A DNA stretch of 64,000 nt from Spodoptera frugiperda (GCF_023101765.2 NC_064230.1:7440001-7504000), one strand, 5' to 3'; positions 9,987 through 21,376 are shown, counted from the first letter of the stretch. Numbers and translations are program-made. Notes: a model not told the origin generated them from the sequence alone.

Positions 9987-10506
9987 GTCGGCGCCATCTT
10001 GAACTTAGATTTTCACTTTATATTCGTTATAAGCGACCCCAAAAACCATGAAAATGACACCCATGATGGAAAGTTGGCAAATCTAGTCGGCGCCATCTTG
10101 GATTTTGATTTTGACTCCATATTCGCTATAAGCGACCCCAAAAACCATGAAAATGACACCCATGATGGAAAGTTGGCAAATCTTGTCGGCGCCATCTTGG
10201 ATTTTGATTTTGACTCCATATTCGCTATAAGCGACCCCAAAAACCACGAAAATGACACCCATGATGGAAAGTTGGCAAATCTTGTCGGCGCCATCTTGGA
10301 TTTTGATTTTGACTCCATATTCGCTATAAGCGACCCCAAAAACCATGAAAATGACACCCATGGTGGAAAGTTGGCAAATCTTGTCGGCGCCATCTTGGAT
10401 TTTGATTTTGACTCCATATTCGCTATAAGCGACCCCAAAAACCATGAAAATGACACCCATGATGGAAAGTTGGCAAATCTTGTCGGCGCCATCTTGGATT
10501 TTGATT
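9987..10506 (+). repeat. 99-bp tandem array, about 5.2 copies
   Basis: 'gcgaccccaaaaaccatgaa' starts at 10033, 10132, 10231, 10330 and 10429, exactly 99 bp apart. Copies are nearly identical. Because 99 is a multiple of three, one plus and two minus frames stay open for 125-198 codons. The plus frame repeats a 33-residue unit containing DPKNHENDTHDGKLANLVGA. No signal, start context or homology supports translation. Single diverged units occur at about 9140 and, inverted, near 8900. Confidence 0.85.
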
Positions 10507-11394
10507 GAAACATTCTATATTCAGTAAAGTGTTGCTCGTACAGAATGTGTAAAAAAAACATACAAACAGCCGAACATAGTACCTCCTCCTTTTTGTGAAG
10601 TCGGTAAAAATATCAAGATTGGTTTGTGAAGTATAATATCAAATATTTTGTACTCGTACAGCGATCTTTTTCAAGGCCATTTTTTGTAACAGGCGACGCA
10701 GCGTCCACCCACGACAGCGCTCGAGCGCAGACTGAAATTTCATTTGACATTTTCTATCCAATAAATCTAAATAGTAAACAAATAAAATAACCCTTATTGC
10801 TACGCTTTAAAGTTGATGTCTGACAGCAAAATAGGAGAAAAAATTAAACGGGAACTTTTATTTATTTCCGAGACAATTTGAAATATTTTCGTAATTTTTT
10901 CCCATAGTATAATTTTTGATTATGTCTGCTTCCCCGGGATATTTTTTTGAGATTCAGAATTATGCGTGTAGTAGCAGTAAAATGTTCCTAAACTCAACCC
11001 TTTTTTGTCAATTTTGTGTGAAGAGGTAAAGAAAAATCGTGTTTGCAATAATAAAATATAACTTTTTTTCACATTACAAATCAATATTTTGGAGATAAAG
11101 AAGTGATCTATCTATTGTAATTGTTAGTTATGTTCAGTTAAGTTTCTTTTGGTCGTAATATGTACTGAAAAATAGCTTATTTACGTCAGATTTGAGAACG
11201 CGTCCTTAATGTTAGATAATTCATTTATCTAAGCATATAGGCTATTAAACATCATACTACGATCAAAAGAAGCGGAGTAAAGTCAAATTCAAAACATTTA
11301 ATCTAATTAATACAAAAATTCTTAGGTTCTATTGAAACGTGAATAATAAAAAAATAAATAATAGTCTGTCAGTCTGTACCGTCAGTGAAGCTAG

Positions 11395-11688
11395 GTTCCA
11401 TGCTTAGGCATGAATGAGCCGGCTCGACCGGAGTGATACCACGGCCTCACCGTAAACCAACGTGAAACAACGCTTGCGTTGTGTGAGTGAGGTTACCGGA
11501 GGCCCAATTCCCCCTTCCCAATCTTCCCAATCCCCGATTCCCCAACAACCCTTAAATTTCTAACCCCTAAAAGGCCGGCAACGCACTTGTAACGCTTCTG
11601 GTGTTTCAAGTGTCCAAGGGCAGCGGCGATTGCTTACCATCAGGTGATCCGCCTGCTCGTTTACCGGCTTGTTCCATAAAAAAAAACG
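11395..11688 (+). mobile_element. SINE family A, plus
   Basis: Head 'catgcttaggcatgaatgag', middle 'acaacgcttgcgttgtgtga', tail 'cttaccatcaggtgatccgc' and poly(A). Preceded by a short family M piece (about 11341-11394). Confidence 0.75.
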
Positions 11689-11888
11689 TGCTACACGGTT
11701 AAGTGAGTACCCAGCTTTACATTACCAGTCTCGCCCTCACACTTGTGCCTACCTCTTAAGAGAACAACTCGTGACGTATCGATCCCGTCAGAGCGTGTTC
11801 CACTTGGAAACAAGCGCTCTATTGTTTTACTACCCACACGTCTCATTGTGTCCTATATATAGGTAGTTGCATTCAAATAACCAGTTTA

Positions 11889-12208
11889 AGAGTGCTTTTT
11901 CCACCAGAGATGTGCTATGCTACGTTGCTGTGGATGCGTTTGGCTTTCACCAATCGTATTCATTGGTACACATAGCTTAGCACTGGTGGAAACAGACTCA
12001 GCTAAGCTATGTTTTTATATGAAAAGATACGTGCTATGGATGCGTGCTATAGATGGCTTTCCTACTATGGATACATCGCATATTCGAGCTGCACATCTTC
12101 CTCGCACATAACTTAATATCATTGGAAACGGTCATATTAGTTTCACAGCCTAACCATTACATCTTCGTAACATAGCTACATAGCACATGCTGGTGGAAAA
12201 GCGCCCTT
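11889..12208. mobile_element. MITE family E, complete copy
   Basis: Reference copy: inverted ends 'gtgcttttccaccagagatg' and 'catgctggtggaaaagcgcc'. TTAA abuts both ends (about 11885 and 12207), suggesting a TTAA target, although other copies do not all show it. The internal sequence is rich in 'gctatg' and 'ggtggaaacagactcagct' words. Confidence 0.75.
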
Positions 12209-12212
12209 AAGG

Positions 12213-12302
12213 TCTACACATTAGACAGAGATCTCCAACCCGCCTGCCTGCGGAGATTATGGCAAACCCTCTTATGCAGAGGAGGCTCATAGTCCACCAA
12301 AA
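12213..12302 (-). mobile_element. Repeat family F, minus
   Basis: 'ctccaacccgcctgcctgcg' and 'aggaggctcatagtccacca' match the plus copies at 15250, 39749 and 44056. Confidence 0.65.
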
Positions 12303-12720
12303 CACACATAATACACGGCCAAAAACATCACCTAATAGATTAAAATACATACGCCTGTCTTCCATGAGGGTAGGCAGAGACAATGGAACGCCAAATCTAA
12401 CACACTTCTTGCGCTTCGTAGGTTAAAATACAGGAAAAAATCGCACTTTATAAAAACTAAAACAGTTAACAATATTCGTACGCGCAAATATTTGTTTTGT
12501 TATCGGCGCTATCGACCGACCTTGCGCGAATATTACGCGCGTGGTGCGCGTGTACGCCACACGACATATGGTAGGTACTAGGTGGTATAACACGCATTAG
12601 TTTAATACGTAATCTAGTTGTAATTCTAATTGCTAATCATTTTATCAGACCACCTTGTTTGTTGTTTTAAATGTTTCTTCTTACACTGAGATTTTCTCCT
12701 GTATCGTGAGTTTTTTTTAT
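12303..12720. other. Intronic stretch with a CpG-rich patch
   Basis: At about 12480-12560 there is a GC- and CpG-rich patch ('gcgcgaatattacgcgcgtg'). No exon or named repeat was identified. Confidence 0.35.
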
Positions 12721-12721
12721 T

Positions 12722-12846
12722 TGAAGGGGCAAAATCATTCAATGACTTCTCCCGTCTATGGTGAGGCCAGAGGGAGTGTCAGACTCTTACTGACTAAAAA
12801 CCACCCCGTTCCTACTTCTGCTCTTCGAGCTGGAGCCCCGGTAAAA
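12722..12846 (-). mobile_element. SINE-like family B, minus
   Basis: 'aaaatcattcaatgacttct', 'gactcttactgactaaaaac' and 'cgagctggagccccggtaaa' match family B in reverse. It is followed by a fragment of MITE N (12847-12932) and of family Q (about 12950-13010). Confidence 0.7.
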
Positions 12847-13079
12847 CCTACTTATTTATCTTTATTTCAATCGTTCATTTTTGTTCACGAAAGTTCGCAA
12901 TAAATAGAATTGTAATATGCAATCTGTGAAGTTTTAATTATTATTACTAATGGAACGCGTTCTCGTTTCGTTCTCGTTCAACGTAAAGCGAACTCGTACT
13001 AAGGGTACTGCGAATCGAACTAGAGATCCCTAAAGCCAATCGTTTGGGTTGGGCTTATTTCGGTGAGATTCAATATTTT

Positions 13080-13282
13080 GACTTGACTGCCCAGTTGGTG
13101 CTGTGGCTGATTAGCGCGACGTGTAGCAAGCTCGATTGCTGTACGGAGCAACTCCTTTTGTGATCCAGAAATTGTTATTTCGGGTCTGGGTGTCATGTAT
13201 GTGAACTTGTATGTTTGTAAACGCACACACGACACAGGGGAAAATCCTAATGTGGGGAAAGGTTTTTCCTCTAATAAAAAAA
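13080..13282 (+). mobile_element. tRNA-derived SINE family D, plus, degenerate head
   Basis: The tRNA-like head (tgactgcccagttggtgctg, with a decayed B box) is followed by 'cgggtctgggtgtcatgtat' and 'gtttgtaaacgcacacacga'. The best-preserved copy is at 56646-56835. Confidence 0.7.
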
Positions 13283-13539
13283 GAGAAAATTCGTACACCT
13301 CTGCTTGTCTCATCACTTCATCAGCGATAAAATAAGCATGATGTGTTGTGTACGTACTAGGAAATCATTAAGACCTTAGTTCATTGGCTTTGATTGTTTA
13401 CATTCATTTATTTGCAAATCATCATCATTTGGCATTATTCCAACTACTTCAGAAACATATTTTGGATATCGTATTAATGTTTGTTTGTTTGTTAAAACCT
13501 CCCGTGAAAACTGCACTTTTTTGCTTAAGGATTGGGATG

Positions 13540-13686
13540 GCCCGGTCCGGAAAACGGAACAGGTTACTGAGGCTCCGGCTCCAAAAGTAGGAGTAGGAAC
13601 GGGTGGTTTTTAGTCAGTAATAGTCGTGACACTCCTTTCTTCTCGCTTCACGAAGTGACTGGATGAATAACCTGCCTCAAAAATCC
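13540..13686 (+). mobile_element. SINE-like family B, plus, diverged
   Basis: 'ttactgaggctccggctcca' and 'tggtttttagtcagtaatag' match family B, ending near 'gcctcaaaaat'. Confidence 0.65.
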
Positions 13687-13705
13687 TAGTGCCTACTGTT
13701 AACCA

Positions 13706-14165
13706 AAGACATTTTTTCACGCGGAGGTGGAAAGTTTGAGCATTAATCATCACACTTGCTCAATGCGGATTAGTGATTTAAAACTTATATCTAACTAGCA
13801 AACCCGGCGAACTCCGTTTCACAACCAATGTAAAATTTTTCCTGAATTTTCTTTGCTATAAACCTCACGGAGCCCGAGACCTTTCCGACGAATGCAAAAC
13901 TGTGGAAATCGGTTCGTGCGTTCTGGAGTTATAGCGTTAGGAAGGAAAACCCGACTTATTTTTATATTATAGATTAGAAATTATAAGCCTAGGTTTCCTC
14001 ACGATGTTTTCCTTCACCGTTAGTCAGTGGTGTCTAAATAATCTTACAAGCTACATAAAACTTGGAAAAGTCACATTGATACAAGACGTTGGTTGGTTTC
14101 CATCTCGACCCATCATACATGAGGAGGCTTAGAACTCCGGGCCACCACGACATTTTGAAGGGAAG
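13706..14165 (+). mobile_element. LINE-tail family R split by family O
   Basis: Family R (13706-13788 and about 13974-14165, with 'ttagtcagtggtgtctaaat') is interrupted by family O at about 13790-13973. Confidence 0.65.
13790..13973 (+). mobile_element. Repeat family O inserted in R
   Basis: 'ggaaatcggttcgtgcgttc' and 'gttatagcg' with end 'atttttatattatagatt' match the copy at 40992-41172. It looks like a retroelement 3' end common in Lepidoptera. Confidence 0.65.
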
Positions 14166-14385
14166 AGGGGGAGTAGGGGTGTCTGAATGAATGTATGATG
14201 TCACAGCAAGCCACGTTGATCTATCTATCGGATGATGATTAAGACCACATTTATATTGCACACGTATTGCAGCATATTGTAGCGCTTTGCCAAAAACGCA
14301 GTTAATGATACGTAAACTCATTAGTAATTGGTACGTCAGTTCTAATTAAAATAAATCACACTAATATTGTAAATGTGAATGTTTT

Positions 14386-14704
14386 CATTAGAACTTGAGA
14401 CGTGATATTTACCATGTTTATTTATGTCTATGAGTTTCCGATATTCCGGCACTGTTGCAAGCGCCATGATCACGGATGAACTGGAGTATATGCGGATGGA
14501 TGTTTATGAGCAGACAAATCGGTTTACCCTCTTTCTAGTTCGTTTTTTGCTAACGACATTGTCGCTTGCATCACTTGTAACTCGATTTACTAACAACGCT
14601 TGCAACAGTGCCGAAATATCGGAAACTCACAGACATAAATAAACATGGTAAATATCCCGTCTCAAGTTCTAATGTTAGTGTTAGTGACCATGTCAGTTTA
14701 AAAA
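14386..14704. mobile_element. MITE family S, long inverted repeats
   Basis: Arms of about 85 bp start 'cattagaacttgagacgtga' and end 'ccgtctcaagttctaatg' at 14674, with matching 'cactgttgcaagcg'/'cgcttgcaacagtg' at the inner ends. The following 'gaccatgtcagtttaaaaac' also trails the copies at 51865 and 22980, so the element may extend to 14704. Confidence 0.75.
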
Positions 14705-15235
14705 CTTAGTGAATGTTTGTCCGTCTATCACGCTGAAATTATTGAACTGATTTTGTTGTTTGGCATACAGACAGGGTACGAGCTGACTTGGGTGATAGGA
14801 TACTTTTTACATAAATCAACTTAGAATCATGTTCATTAACCCGTCGTATGTTGAAGCACAGATGAGTGCGAGACACAATGTGTATTCTATTATTGTCTCA
14901 TATACCCGTAGACGAAAGGTTAATGGAGAAAAGCTCTTAATCATGAGTTCATATTTAGTATACATAAATGTAAAACCCGCTTTCCACCAATTATGTCATA
15001 AGTCCCATGTAACAGGGGATGAGTCTCCATAGATCCCGACACATTACCAGACAACCAACCAAATGTTTGACCTTCAATATCGCAGAACAAAATGCTTTGT
15101 CTCACCCGTATGTCGAACCCGGGGACCTCGTGTTAGCCATGATTACTTCTTATCTCCCACTGATAAAGGGAGACGTGATTTTACACACGCGGTCTGTAAA
15201 GACGTTTTGATAAGAGATCGTTCAACTATGAATAG
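14705..15235. other. Intronic stretch, nothing recognised
   Basis: Short frames such as 14829-15032 show no recognisable motif. No repeat was assigned. Confidence 0.35.
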
Positions 15236-15244
15236 CGTGTAACT

Positions 15245-15420
15245 GTCTGACAGTCCACTGCTGGACTATGAGCCTCGTCTACATAAGAGGGTTTGCCATA
15301 ATCTCCGCAGGCAGGCGGGTTGGAGATCGCAGTGTAAAAGGTTTATCTGACTCTGTTTAAAGTGTAGTCCTTTAGTCTGGTTTACGATACCCACTCGAAA
15401 ATCACTTGATATCTCGAATT
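15245..15420 (+). mobile_element. Repeat family F, plus
   Basis: 'ccactgctggactatgagcc' through 'ggcgggttggagatcgcagt'. A weaker continuation ('tagtcctttagtctggttta') parallels 39842-39910 and 44517-44610. Confidence 0.65.
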
Positions 15421-15466
15421 GGCTAATTGAAATTTCCGATAATCGGTCATTTGAATTATTTGAAGG

Positions 15467-15680
15467 GTTTTTTTTTTTTGTTTTGAGGGGGGAAAATCAT
15501 CCAATGACTTATCCAGCCTTGGGCGATGCGAGAGAGAGTATCAGACTCTTACTGACTAAAAAACCACCCTTTTCCTACTCCTGCTTTTCGAGCCGGAGCC
15601 CCGGTAAACCCGCTATGTAGTCCGCAGTGCTACTGGGCCCCATCTGTGGTGGTCTGATGGCTCTTTGAGCACGCCCGCAC
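15467..15680 (-). mobile_element. SINE-like family B, minus, long form
   Basis: The family B core is extended past the usual head by 'tactgggccccatctgtggt' and 'ggctctttgagcacgc'. The same extension occurs at 45670-45735, so the full-length family has a longer 5' region than most copies. Confidence 0.7.
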
Positions 15681-15790
15681 GCATGAAGAGCTGTAATGTT
15701 GTAGGTTGTCTAGGAATGTTACGTGTTTGGAGTGTTCAAAGAGAATAATGCACTTTTTGGCTTACCTACTGGGCCTATTTCGCTCATTTT
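15681..15790 (+). repeat. Interspersed repeat family T
   Basis: 'gaagagctgtaatgttgtag' and 'ttttggcttacctactgggc' recur at 20304-20450. Confidence 0.55.
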
Positions 15791-16230
15791 TCGTATATCG
15801 TCAGCCAAGATGATAACAAATATATGGTTTAAACTAAGTCGTATGTGTTTTCTCCATAAATAAAATTGGTGGTTGATGTATTCTAGTAACTACAAAATCC
15901 ACGAAGTTTCACCCAAACAAAGAAACTATACTGTTCAAATCTGCTCACCGACCTTCGTGAAGGGCGTATAGTATATAGGTACTAAATACATCTGTGAAGG
16001 TCGACAGAGGTCGCCACCCAGACGTCTGGACAGGTCGATGAACTTTCAGCAGCTTTCAAATCGTCTCGGTAGAGATTTTTGACTTGATAGTTTATATGTG
16101 AGGAGGTGACTGCTTAGGAGTGAGGGTCTAGCTTAAGTTAAATGGAAAAGAGCCTTTTGTAAACATACGTATACTGCTTAGGTACATGTTAACACGCCTG
16201 TCGTTTATTGGGGTAGACAGATAATAGAAC
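15791..16230. other. Intronic stretch, nothing firm
   Basis: It contains 'tgaaggtcgacagaggtcgc'-type sequence of unknown origin. No gene. Confidence 0.3.
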
Positions 16231-16236
16231 GCTAAT

Positions 16237-16409
16237 GGTATATGGAATAAGCCGGCAAACGAGCAGACGGACCACCTGATAGTAAGCACCGCCCATGGAC
16301 ACTTGAATCACCAGAGGCGTTACAAATGCGTTGCCGGCCTTTTGGGGGTTAGGAATTAAAGGGTTGTTAGAGAATCGGGGATTGGGAAGATTGGGAAAGG
16401 GTGTAATTG
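16237..16409 (-). mobile_element. SINE family A, minus, truncated
   Basis: Tail to mid-section ('aagccggcaaacgagcagac', 'cagaggcgttacaaatgcgt', 'gggaagattgggaaagggtg'). It is joined directly to a family R piece at 16410-16480. Confidence 0.65.
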
Positions 16410-16731
16410 GATGTTTTCCTTCACCGTTTGTCAGTGGTGTCTAAATAATCTTAGAAAGTACATATAACTCGGAGAAAAATTCACAGCGGTGACTTTATAC
16501 TCCTTTTACACGGATTTACCATTTTAGGAAAACACATTGCTTTTGTTTTGTAGTATAAAATACCTACGTCGTCACCTTTGTCTGAACAACATGTTATTAT
16601 TCTTATTATCTAACTTCCCAAGGTCATCGCCTAATCTTAGATGAAACGGATCTGTTTTAGCAAAACAATATCATTATAGCGAAAACATCTGTCTTCACGT
16701 ACGCACACATTCATAGGAGATGCAATCCTGT

Positions 16732-16967
16732 AGGGCTACTCCGGTTCTCGAATGCGAAGTTTCGTTTAATCTTCGGCCGTAGGTTTTATGGATTTACTAA
16801 TAGACTTACTTGAAATAACGTTTTATTTTTAATTTCATATCAAAAACTATTTATTTATCTTCATTTCATTCGTTCATTTTTGTTCACGAATGTTCGCGTA
16901 TAAATAGAATTGTAGTTTCTGCGATTTTCTGCGACGTTTTTTCGTTCGGTGAATTAGAGTAAGCCCC
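16732..16967 (-). mobile_element. MITE family N, minus
   Basis: It starts 'ctactccggttctcgaatgc' and ends 'gaattagagtaagcccc'. It matches the plus copy at 23408-23646 and the copy at 36687-36927. Confidence 0.7.
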
Positions 16968-17026
16968 CTGATATCATGTGATAAACGAGATTGATTTTTA
17001 TTAGGGAACTGTGAGTAAAGTGTAAG

Positions 17027-17302
17027 TGACTGCCTTGTTGGTCGAGTGGTCGCAAATGCGATTTTCGACAAGATAACACGTGTTCGATTCCTGGGTCGGG
17101 CAAAGACCAGCAAGGCTTTTTTCGCTTTTTCGAAAATTCTCAGGCTGGAATTTTGTTTAGTATATGGCAACAGGCTCACCAGCTATTACATGAGACTTGT
17201 AACTCAAATGGTGAAAGTGGGTGTACATGGACATTGTATAGTGGCGTTACGTGCCATTATGTACACCTCTGCCTACCCCTTCGGGGATAAAAGGCGTGTG
17301 CT
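17027..17302 (+). mobile_element. tRNA-derived SINE family C, plus, near complete
   Basis: Reference copy: the head 'gttggtcgagtggtcgcaaa' resembles a tRNA A box and 'gtgttcgattcctgggtcgg' a B box. The body has 'tattacatgagacttgtaac', and the tail 'cctaccccttcggggataaa' forms a small hairpin. Copies occur on both strands through the window. Confidence 0.75.
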
Positions 17303-17362
17303 TGTACACTTTACTCATTTACATACGTAAATGAGTAAAGGTCCTTAAGAATAGATGGATCT

Positions 17363-17456
17363 TTAACACATTGAACGCCGTGGTGGTCACCGGTGACCGA
17401 CGTTAGCGGAGGATTTGTCTTCAACAGTTTTCTATTGGCAGTCAAAGACTTAAACT
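17363..17456 (-). repeat. Repeat family K, minus
   Basis: 'ggtcaccggtgaccgacgtt' and 'cagttttctattggcagtca'. Related copies are at 20963-21053 and, next to BNIP3 exon 5, at 49345-49435. Confidence 0.7.
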
Positions 17457-17644
17457 TGAGTAAAGTCATGACCTAAGCCAATAGACATGTGCGCAATACT
17501 ATTGTTTGTTTAGGATAGATATCTGTCAGATGACAGATAAGGGAGATTATAGATGGTTTCAGTTTAGTCTTACTTTCGATAATATCACATATCATATCAC
17601 TGCTAGCCAAAGCCTCTTCTCACATGGAGAAGGTTTGAATTTGA

Positions 17645-18305
17645 TCATCGGTCGTGTTACGCCAGAACAGACAAATGTATAGAAAAACAATTGACCGTTC
17701 ACACTCAACCGATGATACGTCAGTACAACCGATGATACGCTCGACTCTAAACCACTAATAAAATTCCTTCATACCAGACAAATTGAAAACGGAACTAAAA
17801 ACAACAAATTTCCGTCGGGTATTTTAAAATATTTCCACAAAGGTCAACGCCCTTTGTTATTTGACTCGTAAATTTCATTTTGTTTCCTAACTTCGTCGCG
17901 TGCAGACGCGTCGAATGTTGATCGTCGCGATAAAAGTTGTCTCTAAATGAAATGTTTTCGTTGTTTCCCTTTGGTTTGTATGTAAATATTATTGTTTATC
18001 GACATGTTTACCTGTATTCGAATGCAAATAGATAAGTGCATTGTTTTCGTAGCGCATATTTAATGCGTATAATGTAAAATAGAAATTGTATTCATATTGT
18101 TTGAATAGCTAAATAGATGATATTGTTAAATTGTCCCCTCTAGGAAGGCAGTTTCAAGGTCCTTGATGCTATTTGGCGTTGTTTTCGTTCATAAATCTGA
18201 ATACTAAGCGCTCTAAAATCACTTTTTCTTTCTTCTGGCGTTTTTCCAACTAGGTTTGTAGGCAATGAGTGTCACTTACGGCCAACTGCAATAATCTATA
18301 CAACA
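17645..18305. other. Intronic AT-rich stretch, nothing recognised
   Basis: A short family R piece lies just before (17605-17644). Beyond it no repeat or coding signal was assigned. Confidence 0.35.
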
Positions 18306-18307
18306 AC

Positions 18308-18581
18308 AACACACGCCTTTATCCACGAAGGGGTAGGCAGAGGTGCACATTACGGCTCGTAATGCCGCTATACAATGTACACTTACTTTTGACCATTTGT
18401 GTTATAGGTCCCATGTAATAGGGGGTGAGCCTATTGCCATATATTGAACACAATTCCTGACTCCGTGGAACCACTGAGAAATTTTCGAAAACCCGGTAAT
18501 AATTTGCCCGACCCGGGAATCCAACCCGAGACCCCTTTTACCGGCATTCGCTCTTGCAACCACTCGGCTAACGAGGCAGTA
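18308..18581 (-). mobile_element. tRNA-derived SINE family C, minus, near complete
   Basis: From 'tttatccacgaaggggtagg' to the tRNA-like head in reverse ('cccgacccgggaatccaacc', 'gcaaccactcggctaacgag'). Confidence 0.75.
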
Positions 18582-19005
18582 TAGTACAATACTAAGTATA
18601 AAAGATTTGTAATCTGCAATTAAAAATAATCGATATTTTGTTTATTTTTAATACATTTTTAGTCTTACCATAGTTTTCGTCTTTCATCCTCCCTTTTTAG
18701 CTTTTTTTTAAAATAATATTTTTATATGCTACGTAACGTGTTGTATGGAAGTCCCCCTTACGCCTGTAACGCATCGTATCGTTTTACCACACCCCTCCCC
18801 TCAAATCTCAAATTGTCTAAATTAATGTTCTATCAGTGTGTCTACTCTTAACTCTTAAACTGCGTGGCAGATCTAGATGAAACTCGCCATATAAGTAGAC
18901 CATGACCTGAATTAACATATGTTGATATAAATCGCAGTAATGTGGGCGAATTATGCGGGCGTACCGTTAGTCTAGTCTAGTATGATAATTGGATGCATCA
19001 AAATA
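18582..19005. other. Intronic AT-rich stretch, nothing recognised
   Basis: No gene or clear repeat. Confidence 0.35.
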
Positions 19006-19008
19006 AAT

Positions 19009-19262
19009 GTGGAGGAGCCATGCTTTGGCTCGACCGGAGTGATAACCACGGCCGAGCAAAAAACCGGCGTGAAACAACGGTTGCGTTGTATGAGTGAGCT
19101 AATCGGAGGCTATTACACCCTTTCCAATCTTCCCAAACTCCGATTCCTTAACAACCCTTAAATTCCTAACCCCTAAAGGCTGACAATGCAATTGTGTTTC
19201 GAGTGTCGATGGGCGGCGGCGATTGCTTACTATCAGGTGATATGTCTGCTCATTTGCCTACT
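19009..19262 (+). mobile_element. SINE family A, plus, diverged
   Basis: 'gccatgctttggctcgaccg', 'acaacggttgcgttgtatga' and 'cttactatcaggtgatatgt'. A family E end piece lies at 19328-19352. Confidence 0.65.
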
Positions 19263-19565
19263 CACCGTATAAAATATTGTCACTGGCTTAAACCATTTCA
19301 GTATCCTTAGTACGAGTTTGCGTATCATAGCATATCTCTGGTGGAAAAGCACCCTCATTATTATATTTACTGACGACACATCTTTCAGAAGCAATCAGTA
19401 TCATCTGTACCGTGTTTACACCACGTTCACTCATGTGGGGAGTAACATATTGATTTAATTATCATAATTACTCGTACAATCAGATTTGAACCATTAACTT
19501 TCTGATATCGCGTGAATACCAGCGGAATGGGAAGATCTCGCATTCTTGTTATTTACCAAGCTTCT

Positions 19566-19690
19566 TTTTTCTTAAGGAAAATCATTCAATGACTTCTCAC
19601 ATCTTGGGCGAGACGAGAGGGAGTGTAAGACTCTTACTGACTAAAAACCACCCCGTTCCTACTCCTGGCTTTTGAGCCGAAGCCAGGAGT
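19566..19690 (-). mobile_element. SINE-like family B, minus
   Basis: 'aaaatcattcaatgacttct' and 'gactcttactgactaaaaac', ending in the 'gagccgaagcc' region. Confidence 0.65.
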
Positions 19691-19782
19691 TTCGTTAGGA
19701 GTTCGTAAGGAGGTTCGTTCCCTCACGCACCCCGCCTCCTTCTTAGCTAGCATGACTGCTCCGTAGACACTTTGTTTTTATT

Positions 19783-19948
19783 ATAACTTTCGTGAGACAT
19801 ACAAAATTAATTATTATGTTATCGGCTTACTCACGTAACTGTTTGACGAGGAAATCGACTAGTTTCAAGCCATGCTACAGGCTCATATTCATGAACAGAA
19901 TTTCGCGACAGACATTTAAGTATGTTAGCCGAAAAACATAATAACTAA
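19783..19948. mobile_element. MITE family I
   Basis: Inverted ends 'attattatgttatcggctta' and 'tatgttagccgaaaaacata' with 'tgtttgacgaggaaatcgac' inside. Copies are at 31188, 37305, 48025, 54340 and 54770. Confidence 0.65.
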
Positions 19949-20303
19949 CCAATTGTTTGACCCAAGCAGCGAATTAATTTTAAAATCACGTGATTGTGTT
20001 GTATATAATCAAAGCGGTCACATGTCGACTCTACTTACAATAATAATAAATAGAAAGTAAATAAAGGAAGTATATAACTGAGTATATTGTTTGAAAGTCG
20101 TGAAACGCGTGCTGTGATTATAATGGTAAATAAACCATTGTTTTATATACCGTATACAGTATGGAGATCACTCATATGACTTAAATTAAACTACAAGTAG
20201 TACTCGTCCACAGAAGCAACATCAGAACAACTGAATATTTCTACGAAAACCAAAAATTAATCAAGTATTAAATTCTGTATGAACAGCTCCATGTACTTTG
20301 ACC
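19949..20303. other. Intronic AT-rich stretch, nothing recognised
   Basis: No gene or repeat assigned. Confidence 0.35.
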
Positions 20304-20450
20304 ACAGAAGAGCTGTAATGTTGTAGGTTGTCTAGGAATGTTACGGACATGCGGCGCGGCTGTTATAATGCCATATTTGTAAAGAGTGTTCAAATTAGCT
20401 CAAAGAGAAAAATGTTTTTTGGCTTACCTACTGGGAGTATATTTTACTAA
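20304..20450 (+). repeat. Interspersed repeat family T
   Basis: 'gaagagctgtaatgttgtag' and 'gcttacctactgggagt' match 15681-15790, with an extra internal part. Confidence 0.55.
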
Positions 20451-20464
20451 CGAAAAATAAACCC

Positions 20465-20659
20465 AAGACGAGGTTACCAGAGGCCCAATTCCCAATCGTC
20501 CCAATCCCCGATTCCCCAACAACCCTTACATTCCTAATCCCCAAAAGGCCGGCAACGCGCTTGTAACGCCTCTGGTATTTCAAGTGTCCATGGGCGGCGG
20601 CGATTGCTTACCATCAGGTGATACGTCTGCTCGTTTACCGACTTGTTCCATAAAAAAAA
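20465..20659 (+). mobile_element. SINE family A, plus, 5' truncated
   Basis: It starts in the 'gaggttaccagaggcccaat' section and runs to 'cttgttccataaaaaaaaa'. Confidence 0.7.
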
Positions 20660-20962
20660 AAACACAAAATATATATATTTGATTCCTAAACCTAAATAAC
20701 ATAACACATACTAAAAATAAACATGAAAATTACACCTCTTACCCACCTCAAGAGCGTAGTAAGCAGACCTTGATCTCTTGTCTCTTAGTGCTTGCATTCA
20801 GTCCATTGTTTCAACGACAATTGACCTGTTTCAACGTTAATTGTATGCTAAAGGACGCGTTATTGCGCGTTAATTTGTTTATTATTATACATATATATGT
20901 GTAGTACTTACCTGTCTGTACGATATTTATTTGGGTCGCAAGCGATTGTCAAACAAAATAAC

Positions 20963-21053
20963 TTAAGTCTTTGACTGTCAATAGAAAACTGTTGAAGGCA
21001 AATCCTCCGCTAACGTCGGTCACCGGTGACCCCTGTGGCGTTTAAAGTGTTAA
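20963..21053 (+). repeat. Repeat family K, plus
   Basis: 'taagtctttgactgtcaata' through 'gtcggtcaccggtgacccct', followed at once by a SINE C copy. Confidence 0.7.
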
Positions 21054-21064
21054 AATCGACGTGG

Positions 21065-21243
21065 CTTTCTGGACTATTTTCGAAAAAAATCTCAGCAGTA
21101 GCACGGTGTCTGGAATCATGCACGGTATATAGCAAAAGGCTCATCCCCTATTACATGGGACTTATAACACAAATGGTGAAAAGTGGGTGTACGTTGTACA
21201 GTGGCATTATGTGCCGTAATGTACACCTACTCCTTCGGGGATA
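21065..21243 (+). mobile_element. SINE family C, plus, head missing
   Basis: 'tcagcagtagcacggtgtct', 'ctattacatgggacttataa' and 'tactccttcggggata'. Confidence 0.7.
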
Positions 21244-21244
21244 T

Positions 21245-21376
21245 TTCTTTGAGGGGGAAACTCATCATATGACTTCTCCCGCCTTGGGTGAGGCGAGAGG
21301 GAGTGTCAGACTCTTACTGACTAAAAACCACTCCGTTCCTTCTCCTGCTTTGAGCCGGAGACCCGGTAACCTTTTA
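21245..21376 (-). mobile_element. SINE-like family B, minus (left arm of an inverted pair)
   Basis: 'aaactcatcatatgacttct' to 'gagccggagacccggtaacc'. A plus copy follows at 21424-21528. Confidence 0.7.

Noticed and set aside
9912..10508. 198-codon plus-strand frame with repeated DPKNHENDTHDG units
   Set aside because: It exists because the 99-bp unit is a multiple of three. Two minus frames are open for the same reason. No splice or start evidence, so listed as a tandem repeat and not a gene.
13020..13316. 98-codon minus frame
   Set aside because: Antisense to a family D SINE. Similar peptides appear at the other D copies.
20851..20863. AAGGACGCGTT as a third end of the 3.6-kb TTAA element
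   Set aside because: Only 11 bases match and no TTAA or partner end is nearby.
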